This document shows positions 6,449 through 13,393 of a stretch of 14,837 bases of DNA, piece by piece. Each line of letters opens with the position of its first letter. The stretch's first letter is position 1. Source of the DNA: Bacillota bacterium (GTDB lineage Bacteria > Bacillota > Clostridia > Clostridiales > Clostridiaceae); the NCBI GenBank assembly GCA_023417975.1, contig JAEZDX010000020.1, positions 1-14,837 on the forward strand, in the 5' to 3' direction. The position numbers were made by a program, and so were the translations under genes. The notes under the pieces were generated by a model that was not told where the DNA came from, did no database searches, and worked only from the letters and a program-made list of their open reading frames with translations.

Positions 6449-7441
6449 CTATGAACTTGAAGCTGCTGAGGATGCTGCTGCTGCACATGCCGCTGCCGCT
6501 GCCGCTTGCTGTTGTGCAATTATTATGGCATTAATACTGTTTCCTAATGCAACCTGAAGCACACCTTTCTTTATTTCATCTACATAATGATCTGAAACTA
6601 TGCAAGAAGCAAGTATAGTTCTCATATTTTTATCCAAGCTCCAAAATCCATATCCTGCTTTTTCATATATATAGTCATATACTTCTTTTATCTCTCGCAC
6701 AACTTCATCCTCATCGACAGAAATCAAAGTAAGCACTCCCAAGGTAGCTAGTCCACTATATTGCAGCTTACAGCCGGCTGCTTTAAGTTTTTCGTACAAT
6801 CTAAGTGCCCTATCACATTTTGTTTTACTGTTCTCTTCGCCGATAGCTAACACATGAGACAAAGTCTGAAGATCATTTCCTCTATAGAATCCACTATCAT
6901 TTAGCAACTTATAACATTCCTCTATTTTAATTGCCGTTTTCTCTATTTCAAGCTCGGACACTGCCAATACCGCTGCAAAAACATAATCATCCACCGAAGT
7001 TAACCAGAAGTGATTCTCTTTCATTTTGTGATAAAATCCATCCATTCTATCTATGGTATAGCTCCAATTATCTTTTTCCGAACGCTTAACTATAGTATAA
7101 GCTGCAAGAGGAAGGTACATACTTCTTTTAAATCCTTTTTCTCTCATTCTATCAAATACGTACAAAATATTGCTAAAGAAGCCCTTATAGTTTTCTTCAA
7201 AGCTAAGAAGACTTGCCAGAATTAATGTGTTTGTTCCTCTAAAATATGAACCTAATGTTGTTTCTCTCTTTATATAGCTTTTTACTTCCTGTAATCTTTC
7301 TAGATCTATTGTTTTACCTTCTTCAGCATGTACCATAGCTACAAAATGCTTTATCAATCGTGAATCAAATTCAAAACCTTTCTTTAGTTCATGAAAGTTG
7401 CTTACCATTAAATTAGTTTTTTCTAATATTGATATATCCAC
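6449..7441 (-). CDS. DUF4003-family protein with Ala/Ser-rich tail
   Basis: A 330-residue, mostly helical soluble protein that I match from memory to DUF4003, a Firmicutes family of unknown function. The body contains repeated helix pairs of the form LASLLSFEENYKG, FAAVLAVSELE, TLSHVLAIGEENS, LATLGVLTLISVDED and TILASCIVSDHY, which suggests a helical-repeat solenoid. The last 21 residues are low complexity (QQQ, then nearly all Ala and Ser with one Cys), encoded by an imperfect GCN/TCN run at 6449-6511. The start is GTG 7441, with GGAGGG 6 nt upstream. It is a single gene flanked by gaps of about 190 and 230 bp, with no partner to suggest a pathway. There is no signal peptide or membrane segment. 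Confidence 0.75.
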   Translation of the reverse strand: MDISILEKTNLMVSNFHELKKGFEFDSRLIKHFVAMVHAEEGKTIDLERLQEVKSYIKRETTLGSYFRGTNTLILASLLSFEENYKGFFSNILYVFDRMREKGFKRSMYLPLAAYTIVKRSEKDNWSYTIDRMDGFYHKMKENHFWLTSVDDYVFAAVLAVSELEIEKTAIKIEECYKLLNDSGFYRGNDLQTLSHVLAIGEENSKTKCDRALRLYEKLKAAGCKLQYSGLATLGVLTLISVDEDEVVREIKEVYDYIYEKAGYGFWSLDKNMRTILASCIVSDHYVDEIKKGVLQVALGNSINAIIIAQQQAAAAAACAAAASSAASSS

Positions 7442-7539
7442 TCTAAACCCTCCAATATATAATAACGTTTTAAATAGTATTCATTAACCTTTACATATTT
7501 ATATTATCATACTGTATGTGGAATACAAGTACTTTTCAT

Positions 7540-7558
7540 GATTTATGTATAATAAATC
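7540..7558. repeat. Short inverted repeat in a divergent intergenic region
   Basis: GATTTAT (7540-7546), 5-bp spacer, ATAAATC (7552-7558): perfect 7-bp arms. It sits between the DUF4003 gene and the membrane protein gene, which are divergent, so it could be an operator. It is AT-rich and could be chance. Confidence 0.3.
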
Positions 7559-7672
7559 TTTTTCCTTAAGCTTTGCTTGAATCTTTATACCTTAATCCTA
7601 ATACAAATCAAAATAAAATTGTATAACTTTGTCTTGGTGAGTCATATTATATCAATATAAGGAAGTGAGGTT

Positions 7673-8134
7673 ATGACCCAGAATCCCCAAACGGAGAAGA
7701 ATACTGAAAAAGCTTCTAAAAATAAAACTGAACTTGATCTCTATCTTATTGATCAAGAGTTGCTAGGGTCCATTATAGCCATAATAGCATATATCATTCT
7801 AATAGTCTCGTCACAGCAGAGCAGAAAAGTATTATTACAAGGACAAATGAAAACTAGTAATGGTAATAGTAATAATGATACAAACTTAAATCCAACAGAG
7901 CTGGCTTTAATCAGCAGCTGGCTTAGTTTATTATCTATTATAATACTGGCACAGGTAGCCTTCAGAAGACTTAGTGAGCTGCAGGCACAGGTAGAGTCCG
8001 GAGGTTCACACATTCCGTTGACACCAAATATCTATATCACTACCGGTTTCATATTCTCAATAGTCGCTAATATTATTAAAGTTATAGGGGCTCAACAAAG
8101 GTATGCATTGCAGCGTCCTGTAACAATATTATAG
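7673..8134 (+). CDS. Unknown small membrane protein, three predicted helices
   Basis: A 153-residue protein of no family I recognise. A charged, hydrophilic N terminus (residues 1-29) is followed by three hydrophobic segments: about 30-46 (LLGSIIAIIAYIILIVS), 77-97 (LALISSWLSLLSIIILAQVAF) and 120-140 (YITTGFIFSIVANIIKVIGA). An Asn/Ser-rich loop (TSNGNSNNDTNLNP) separates helices 1 and 2. There is no catalytic motif and no cleavable signal. The ribosome site GGAAGTGAGG lies just before ATG 7673. It is a single gene with its own terminator. The minus-strand reading of the same region is open but has no family resemblance and is a shadow. Confidence 0.75.
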   Translation: MTQNPQTEKNTEKASKNKTELDLYLIDQELLGSIIAIIAYIILIVSSQQSRKVLLQGQMKTSNGNSNNDTNLNPTELALISSWLSLLSIIILAQVAFRRLSELQAQVESGGSHIPLTPNIYITTGFIFSIVANIIKVIGAQQRYALQRPVTIL

Positions 8135-8168
8135 AATTGTGCATGCTGCAAATGAAAAGCACTATACA

Positions 8169-8218
8169 AAGGGCTATGCTGTGTATATATAGTCAATTTA
8201 CATAGCCCTTGAATTTTT
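8169..8218 (+). terminator. Terminator of the membrane protein gene
   Basis: AAGGGCTATG (8169-8178) pairs perfectly with CATAGCCCTT (8201-8210), followed by GAATTTTT. The loop is long (22 nt). Its 3' arm overlaps the -35 of the next promoter. Confidence 0.8.
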
Positions 8219-8236
8219 ACTGCCATTTGCTATAAT
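8209..8236 (+). promoter_or_regulatory. Extended -10 promoter of the RNA methyltransferase gene
   Basis: -35 TTGAAT at 8209-8214, 16-bp spacer, and TGC-TATAAT with TATAAT at 8231-8236. Transcription starts near 8243, about 88 nt before the ATG. The -35 shares two bases with the preceding terminator arm. Confidence 0.6.
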
Positions 8237-8330
8237 AAAAGAATTAATGAATTTTCGAATAAAGCAGTTAACTGTATAGACTTTTAATGTGCTCTATATA
8301 GATAAAATTGAAAAGTATGGGAGTTTTAAG

Positions 8331-9215
8331 ATGAGTAATTTTGAAGATTTAAGAAGTTATACCCTTGAAGAAAAAGAAAAACTTATAATAAGCAGATATA
8401 AGTCAAAACTGAATTTTATAGGAAAGCAGCATCCTATTCTGAAAAAAATAGATTCCTTAAACAAGAATACAAAACCTAATCCTGAACGTCTGGCAGTTAT
8501 TGAAGGTATTTGGGGTTTGAATCTGCTTGTTGATAATTACATAAGAGTTAAACATCTCATAATTTGCATAGAGGACATATACACTATAGAAGCTCAAGTA
8601 TTAATTGATAAATTAGTGAATATGGCTGAGGAAGTTTTTGTGGTATCCAAGAGAGTATTCAGTACTTTTAGTGAAAAGGATAACTCTCATGGTCTTATGG
8701 CAGTTTGTTATTTACCTTATAAGCATTTTGAAGATATAACACTGAAGAAAAATAACATAGTTATTGTTTTGGACGGCTTGGAAATTCCCGGAAATGTAGG
8801 AACAATTCTAAGATCTGCAGATGCTACAGCTATTGATGCTGTAATAATCAACAACAGAAAGACACGTATAAATCACCCTAAGACAATACGAAGCAGCCTT
8901 GGGGCGTGCTTTACGGTTCCTATAATTGACAGTAATTATGAGGAAACTATCGAATGGCTAAAGAAAAATAAGTTCGGTATAGTGCTTACAGATACTAGAG
9001 CCGAAAGCCAATATTTTGATCTTAAATATGAAAACAGAGTTGCCATTGTCATGGGAAGCGAAAAGTATGGTATAGATGAGACTTGGTATAAAACAGATTA
9101 TACAGGTATATCTATTCCCATGCTTGGAACCTGCGATTCACTAAATGTTGGAGTTGCCGCAACAATTATAATGTATGAAGTTGCACTAAAAAACAAGGGC
9201 GTTATGAAAAGATAG
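8331..9215 (+). CDS. TrmH/SpoU-family RNA 2'-O-methyltransferase
   Basis: A 294-residue AdoMet-dependent SPOUT methyltransferase that methylates ribose 2'-OH in rRNA or tRNA. The N-terminal substrate-binding domain (about residues 20-130) is followed by the knotted catalytic domain with three motifs. Motif 1 is EIPGNVGTILR (151-161, Asn155 and Arg161), motif 2 is MGSEKYGI (241-248) and motif 3 is SLNVGVA (270-276). Motif 2 has Lys where most relatives have Gly (GSEG), and motif 3 has Gly in place of the usual Ser, a subgroup trait. ATG 8331 is chosen, with GGGAG (8319-8323) 7 nt upstream; GTG 8289 has no ribosome site. The target RNA cannot be told from sequence. RlmB, TrmH-like and AviRb/Tsr-like members all share this architecture. 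Confidence 0.92.
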   Translation: MSNFEDLRSYTLEEKEKLIISRYKSKLNFIGKQHPILKKIDSLNKNTKPNPERLAVIEGIWGLNLLVDNYIRVKHLIICIEDIYTIEAQVLIDKLVNMAEEVFVVSKRVFSTFSEKDNSHGLMAVCYLPYKHFEDITLKKNNIVIVLDGLEIPGNVGTILRSADATAIDAVIINNRKTRINHPKTIRSSLGACFTVPIIDSNYEETIEWLKKNKFGIVLTDTRAESQYFDLKYENRVAIVMGSEKYGIDETWYKTDYTGISIPMLGTCDSLNVGVAATIIMYEVALKNKGVMKR

Positions 9216-9250
9216 AGTCCGCTGATTATTTACGGATTAATCCTTTTATG

Positions 9251-9290
9251 CAATCAGCTTGCTGAAGCATCTGTCTCAGCAAGCTGATTG
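9251..9290. terminator. Perfect 15-bp hairpin between convergent genes
   Basis: CAATCAGCTTGCTGA (9251-9265), 10-nt loop, TCAGCAAGCTGATTG (9276-9290), all paired. It lies 35 bp after the methyltransferase stop and 12 bp beyond the nudC stop. No good T-tract follows on either strand, so termination is inferred from position and stem strength. Confidence 0.65.
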
Positions 9291-9291
9291 T

Positions 9292-9315
9292 CTATAAAAA
9301 ATCTATTTTTTATAG
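9292..9315. repeat. AT-only palindrome across the nudC stop codon
   Basis: CTATAAAAAAT (9292-9302), CT, ATTTTTTATAG (9305-9315). It directly abuts the 15-bp hairpin and includes the last codons and stop of nudC. On the minus strand the run of T may act as the slippery tract of a terminator. Confidence 0.5.
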
Positions 9316-10148
9316 GTTTTTTCTTGACATTTTATAAACCAATTTATTAGTTTCCCTCCAACAGTAGCTTTAGATGGAATAAGTGGAATTTCTTCTACAG
9401 TAAACCAATCTGCATGTTCAATTTCTAATCCGTCTTCACGAATTTCACCACTGTCGTACTCTGCAGTAAAGGCAATCATTAAAGAATTTGGAAACGGCCA
9501 TGGCTGATTAGTGAAATACTTAATATTTTTGATTTTTATGCCTACCTCTTCCATGACTTCTCTTTTTACACATTGTTCAAAGGTTTCTCCAGGATCAAGG
9601 AATCCTGCAATTACACTATAAAAACCTTTTTTAAAATTTTTATTGTGTGCCAATAAGAGTTTTTCACCTTTTGTAACCGCCACAATAATAGCAGGACAAA
9701 TTCTTGGATAATTAATAAATCCACAGCTTGTACATTGTTTAGCTCTTTCACCCTTCTTTTCAACCATGGGTGAACCGCATCTGCTGCAGTAAATATGGTC
9801 CTTATCCCACGCTACTATCTGCATAGCCCTGCTTAACAGAAGAAACATTGTATTATCCATAAAATCCAATATTCCTCTCACATTTTCAAATCTAAAACCG
9901 CCGCTAATTTCTGCTGAACTACCCAATTCACCTGTATAGCAATGTGTGTCCTTTAGCTTTCCCAAATAATGAGTATGCTTGAGTACACTTTTGTACTTAT
10001 CAACATCTTTTGTAAGCGGTAATTGAATTTTGTCATCATTTAATTCAACTAAAATATTTCCATTATTAAATATAAGCCAAAGATCATTTGACGTATCGTG
10101 TATATCCGCCTCTGTCCCCGGTATAAACTCCAAATAATTTTCTTCCAT
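9303..10148 (-). CDS. nudC: NADH pyrophosphatase / NAD-RNA decapping Nudix hydrolase
   Basis: Splits NAD(H) to NMN(H) and AMP, and in studied bacteria removes NAD caps from RNA. The protein has 281 residues (E. coli NudC 257). Visible parts: an N-terminal domain to about residue 115; a zinc ribbon with Cys121, Cys124 (CSRCG), Cys139 and Cys142 (CTSCG); the family motif YPRICPAIIVAV (147-158); a full Nudix box GX5EX7REUXEEXGU at 182-204; and QPWPFP at 215-220, the hallmark that separates NudC from other Nudix enzymes. AAAGGAG lies 10 nt before ATG 10148. The start is 21 nt after the stop of the 105-aa gene, so the two are probably co-transcribed. Confidence 0.95.
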   Translation of the reverse strand: MEENYLEFIPGTEADIHDTSNDLWLIFNNGNILVELNDDKIQLPLTKDVDKYKSVLKHTHYLGKLKDTHCYTGELGSSAEISGGFRFENVRGILDFMDNTMFLLLSRAMQIVAWDKDHIYCSRCGSPMVEKKGERAKQCTSCGFINYPRICPAIIVAVTKGEKLLLAHNKNFKKGFYSVIAGFLDPGETFEQCVKREVMEEVGIKIKNIKYFTNQPWPFPNSLMIAFTAEYDSGEIREDGLEIEHADWFTVEEIPLIPSKATVGGKLINWFIKCQEKTYKK

Positions 10149-10169
10149 AATAGTTTACTCCTTTATATA

Positions 10170-10487
10170 CTACTTCAGTTCATTGCCCACACTTTCAAGC
10201 AGTGCAATAAAATCTTCTTCGCTTTTCTTTTCCAAATATATATTTAATAAAGTTCTCGTAGACATATTGCTATATCCTTTATGTCCGTTCTCCAAAATTT
10301 CAGAAAGTATGTCCATAATATCATTGTTACTTTCCGTAATGTTTTTCAAAATCTCTTTTCTTTTATCTTCAATCAACACATCCTTTATTTTTTCTCTGAG
10401 CAACTCGGAAAACTCTTTCATATATTGTTGAGCTTCCTTTGGATACTCAGAAAAATCACCGGACATTAAATCTTCTATATTAAACAA
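10170..10487 (-). CDS. Unknown 105-aa helical protein upstream of nudC
   Basis: A small, acidic, largely alpha-helical cytosolic protein (for example EFSELLREKIKDVLIEDKRKEILKN and TLLNIYLEKKSEEDFIALLESVG) with no recognised family, cysteines or membrane segments. The start is TTG 10487 with AGGGG 9 nt upstream; the next in-frame ATG (10466) lacks a ribosome site. The stop is 21 nt before nudC, so the pair forms a likely operon. It could be a partner or regulator of NudC or simply a neighbour; nothing in the sequence decides. Confidence 0.7.
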   Translation of the reverse strand: MFNIEDLMSGDFSEYPKEAQQYMKEFSELLREKIKDVLIEDKRKEILKNITESNNDIMDILSEILENGHKGYSNMSTRTLLNIYLEKKSEEDFIALLESVGNELK

Positions 10488-10543
10488 TATATCTATCCCC
10501 TTTTGATGAATTAAACTAAATAAAATATAAATCTATATATGCA

Positions 10544-10571
10544 AAAGCTAAGAGAATTTACTCTTAGCTTT
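10544..10571 (-). terminator. 11-bp hairpin after the winged-helix gene
   Basis: AAAGCTAAGAG (10544-10554), loop AATTTA, CTCTTAGCTTT (10561-10571), perfect stem. On the minus strand it lies about 94 bp past the winged-helix stop and before the 105-aa gene, ending CTTTTG, so it probably separates the two operons. The T-tract is short. Confidence 0.65.
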
Positions 10572-10664
10572 ACTATAATAAACTTATTCTATTGTAAGAA
10601 TAGCACTGAGAAAGAAGAAAAACAATATGTAAAATATGCATCATATTATATAAGTCATGTAAAC

Positions 10665-11720
10665 CTATGGCATTTCTTTTCCATGATACTTCTTTATATT
10701 GCTAAATGGCAGTTTATAATACCAAGCTACTGCATTTATTATTTCTACTTTTCTACATTCTCTTTCCTGTTCAGGCAGTTCCGTAATGATATCCTCCACA
10801 TCATAAGGTCCTATTCTCCAATGCCCCAGTACTACGCCTTTGAACTCACCATCAATAAGCAAGTATTGGAGCACTTCCAGTCCCTTATACTTCTGCTTAA
10901 GCATACTCTCATTAGACTTTACAAGAAAATCCGATTTATGGAGCATGAATACAGAAGGCTTTATTATAAATTCAGAGTTACTCAATAGAGTAAAATCATC
11001 TTTTCTCATCCAACCTATAGTTCCTTCCACTCCTATTTCAACTATTTCTCCTTCAGCTTCAAGCTCTTGTAACGCTTCTTTAATATCCTTCATGGGTAGC
11101 TTGAACCAATCCTTTATACCTTGAAGCTTTGAAAACACATTACATTTGAGGAATTTCAACAATATCTGTTTTATGGCATCCTTCTGAGAATATTTATTAA
11201 TATCTATGTCATACCATTCATTTTCAAAGTTATACCAAGCTCTATCCCACTCACTGTCCACTTGATCTTCATACACAAGGAAGGCTTCTTGAAGTCTGTG
11301 AAGTACAGGAGTGATTTCTTTATTTAATATTCCTGTTTCTTCTTTTATCTGTTTGCAGCCTAAGGGGCCTGTATGTGTAATTACATCTAAAATATACTTC
11401 TGCTTAAAGTTTAACTTTTCAATAGGCTTTTTAAAAGCTGCTATATATAATTCAAAATCTTCAACTGCTACATATCCTATATTGCCTCCTTGAAACCGTG
11501 CTTTAACAATACCTCTCTTACCTCTCAAAATATCATTGTGGAGCTTATCGTCAAAGTCTACTCTATGTACCAAGCAGGGAGGATCTCCTGGACGGCTGAA
11601 AAACGTGGGAGCCACAGGCTGCATAAGCCTGAACAGCTGTATATATTTTTCCTTATTGTCTGCAGGCTTGCTAAGGCATTGTCTCTCCATCATTAATGCT
11701 CTAATACTCACCATATCCAT
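10665..11720 (-). CDS. Winged-helix protein resembling the YcaQ/AlkZ DNA glycosylase class
   Basis: A 351-residue cytosolic protein. The layout resembles the HTH_42 family (YcaQ/AlkZ, which remove alkylated or cross-linked bases): an N-terminal segment with LVHRVDF (50-56), a first winged helix (about 106-150), a second (about 181-240, KDAIKQILLKFLKC...LEAEGEIVEIGVEG), and a beta-rich C domain with LLIDGEFKGVVLGHWRIGPYD. Where I recall AlkZ having a catalytic QxQ or QxD, this protein has QPV (34-36), so glycosylase activity is doubtful. ATG 11720 uses AGAGGAG that overlaps the end and stop of the upstream toroid gene; the two are translationally coupled. It could instead be a DNA-binding regulator. 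Class assignment is from memory of the pattern only. Confidence 0.55.
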   Translation of the reverse strand: MDMVSIRALMMERQCLSKPADNKEKYIQLFRLMQPVAPTFFSRPGDPPCLVHRVDFDDKLHNDILRGKRGIVKARFQGGNIGYVAVEDFELYIAAFKKPIEKLNFKQKYILDVITHTGPLGCKQIKEETGILNKEITPVLHRLQEAFLVYEDQVDSEWDRAWYNFENEWYDIDINKYSQKDAIKQILLKFLKCNVFSKLQGIKDWFKLPMKDIKEALQELEAEGEIVEIGVEGTIGWMRKDDFTLLSNSEFIIKPSVFMLHKSDFLVKSNESMLKQKYKGLEVLQYLLIDGEFKGVVLGHWRIGPYDVEDIITELPEQERECRKVEIINAVAWYYKLPFSNIKKYHGKEMP

Positions 11721-11727
11721 TGAAATA

Positions 11728-12639
11728 CTACTCCTCTATTCTGTTAAAACTCTTTAATAATAATAGATTCTCCAAAGTTATACATCCCTGCCATTCTTGT
11801 TTTGCACTTTCCCATTGCTGTTCAAATCTTCCCCACTGCCATGCCGGAACCCAAGACCCATCTTCACTTTGTTGTTCAATTATGAAGTCTAAATTTCTAT
11901 CAATATGTTCTTCAGTAATTCCCAACACCATTCCGTCATGCTTGTTGTGAACAAAGCTCAGCGGCTTTGCTGTATACTGCGACCATTTTTCCGAATCTAA
12001 CTCAACTACGGCACTAATCCTTTGCTTTAATATTTTCATAACTCTATCCTTATCGTCCCCGGATAAAAACTCAGCCAGCCTTTGATAGCAAAATATTTCA
12101 TGCATCTCTAAGCTGTCCCCATGTTCATCAATATACCTTAGGGCCTCGTAAATTGCATCGGATAAAATACTCATAGGCACTAAATCACTATAAGCAGCTA
12201 AATACCCTGCTATTTCTGCAGATGGATTAGGGTTATATTTATTATCTTTATTGTCGAAATAGTTCCACCATATAGCTCTTGGAACTTCATCTATTTCAGG
12301 CGGAAAAGGAAGCCATCCTTTAAATTGCGCGTTATAGTTATTTACAAGGTACTTTATGCCTCCCTTCACCATTTCATTATCGCTGCTTAATTTTAGCCCA
12401 CTGATTATTTGGAATGCTACGGAGGTCATAAAGCAGCTTGATTGCATCAGCCTTGAATCACTTTCCAGTGAATTTCCGAACCCTCCATCAATATTTTGAT
12501 ATTTAGCAAGCTCCGATAAAACACTTTGCTTACTTCCACCCTTAAAGTAATAGGCAAACAGCTCTCTTTCCAAGGCTCGTGCTTTCTCTTTAATAAACTT
12601 CTCTGCCAATTTAAAGCGTTCTTTTGACAATTTCATCAT
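11728..12639 (-). CDS. Alpha/alpha-toroid protein (prenyltransferase/squalene-cyclase-like fold)
   Basis: A 303-residue soluble, helical protein. Two QW-type repeats are seen: YQNIDGGFGN (47-56) and QSEDGSWVPAW (257-267), each following a helix, as in squalene cyclases, protein prenyltransferase beta subunits and other alpha/alpha toroids. Between them, GWLPFPPEIDEVPRAIWWNY and NPNPSAEIAGYLAAY look like substrate-pocket segments. The catalytic DxDD of cyclases and the zinc ligands of prenyltransferases are not apparent, so substrate and reaction are unknown. The protein is about half the length of a squalene-hopene cyclase and near one toroid. AGGAGG lies 7 nt before ATG 12639. The downstream winged-helix gene starts 7 nt after its stop, sharing the stop region as ribosome site. 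Confidence 0.7.
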   Translation of the reverse strand: MMKLSKERFKLAEKFIKEKARALERELFAYYFKGGSKQSVLSELAKYQNIDGGFGNSLESDSRLMQSSCFMTSVAFQIISGLKLSSDNEMVKGGIKYLVNNYNAQFKGWLPFPPEIDEVPRAIWWNYFDNKDNKYNPNPSAEIAGYLAAYSDLVPMSILSDAIYEALRYIDEHGDSLEMHEIFCYQRLAEFLSGDDKDRVMKILKQRISAVVELDSEKWSQYTAKPLSFVHNKHDGMVLGITEEHIDRNLDFIIEQQSEDGSWVPAWQWGRFEQQWESAKQEWQGCITLENLLLLKSFNRIEE

Positions 12640-12740
12640 AGTAACTCCTCCTACCCTTCTGTATATAATAATTTTTATATTTATAAATAATTAAATTTTA
12701 ACCTTCTGTGTTTAGAATTAGATTATATTAAAGAATAGTG

Positions 12741-12814
12741 TTGATAGTAGCTATGCTTAAGAGAACTTAAAAAGTTCCCTTAAGTCACGTTTTAACATAA
12801 TTGTAGACTATCAA
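12741..12814. repeat. Nested inverted repeat downstream of the SH3 gene
   Basis: Outer arms TTGATAGT (12741-12748) and ACTATCAA (12807-12814) enclose an inner hairpin CTTAAG-A-GAACTT (12756-12768), AAA, AAGTTC-C-CTTAAG (12772-12784), paired except for one A-C mismatch. On the minus strand it lies just past the SH3 gene stop and upstream of the toroid gene. There is no T-tract after the inner hairpin on that strand. It may be a terminator of the SH3 gene or a structured leader or operator for the toroid operon. Confidence 0.5.
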
Positions 12815-12826
12815 TTTTTAAGCAAC

Positions 12827-13177
12827 TTATACCGATATCAGTTTTTCTGTAGGTAGCCATCCCTCTTCTAGATTAATCAATCTACTGCACCATAGCCAAC
12901 CATTGAGTTGTAATTCTCCATCAACTATATCACCTTTACTTACGTACAACTCTTTAGCCGAATAATCATTTAATACAATTCCATATTCATTTTGAGTTTG
13001 AATAATCTGCTCAGGAGTCCATCCTTCACTATTACTATGTAAACTGTAACAATATATCCAATTACTCCAACCATCATGCGCTCCGGATTTTCTACCTAAT
13101 TTTACAGTTTCACCTTTCTCTACTTTTATAGGATTACTATTATTAGGTTTATGTTCTTCAATAACCTTATACTTCAT
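12827..13177 (-). CDS. Two-repeat SH3-like protein
   Basis: A 116-residue cytosolic protein (no signal peptide) made of two similar beta modules. Module A (about 3-60) contains VEKGETVKLGRK, then WSNWIYC and EGWTPEQII. Module B (about 66-114) contains VSKGDIVDGE, then GWLWCSRL and EGWLPTEKL. The shared pattern (KGD/ET... W.C... EGW.P...I/L) is that of small 'variant SH3' proteins, sometimes fused to acetyltransferases. The ligand is unknown; no wall-targeting signal suggests an intracellular peptide- or protein-binding role. GGAGG lies 10 nt before ATG 13177. It is a single gene, with gaps of about 190 and 215 bp to its same-strand neighbours. The 216-bp gap upstream (13178-13393) has no recognisable feature. 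Confidence 0.72.
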   Translation of the reverse strand: MKYKVIEEHKPNNSNPIKVEKGETVKLGRKSGAHDGWSNWIYCYSLHSNSEGWTPEQIIQTQNEYGIVLNDYSAKELYVSKGDIVDGELQLNGWLWCSRLINLEEGWLPTEKLISV

Positions 13178-13393
13178 TTAGTTTGTGCCTCCATTTATAA
13201 ATTCATTATGTAAACAACCTGGTTACAACACCCTTAAACCTACCCGTCCGCTTTTTATAAGTTTACGATACATAGTAAAGGTTGTGCTTTTCTTGTGATT
13301 TCTTTTTCAAAAGATTCTAGTCAAATTTCAACACAGTTCATTAACATAGCCTAAAATTAAAATATAAACTAACACATCCTTGAACAATTGTAT

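Noticed and set aside
7753..8013. Minus-strand open frame opposite the three-helix membrane protein
   Set aside because: The plus-strand gene has a ribosome site, terminator and coherent helices; the antisense frame has none.
10539..10988. Plus-strand open frame of 149 codons over the hairpin and the end of the winged-helix gene
   Set aside because: Composition is Tyr/Phe-rich antisense, it begins at a hairpin and overlaps a well-supported minus-strand gene.
11728..12639. Terpene cyclase making a natural product
   Set aside because: The QW-like repeats support the fold, but no DxDD or DDxxD motif is visible and no biosynthetic genes are nearby.
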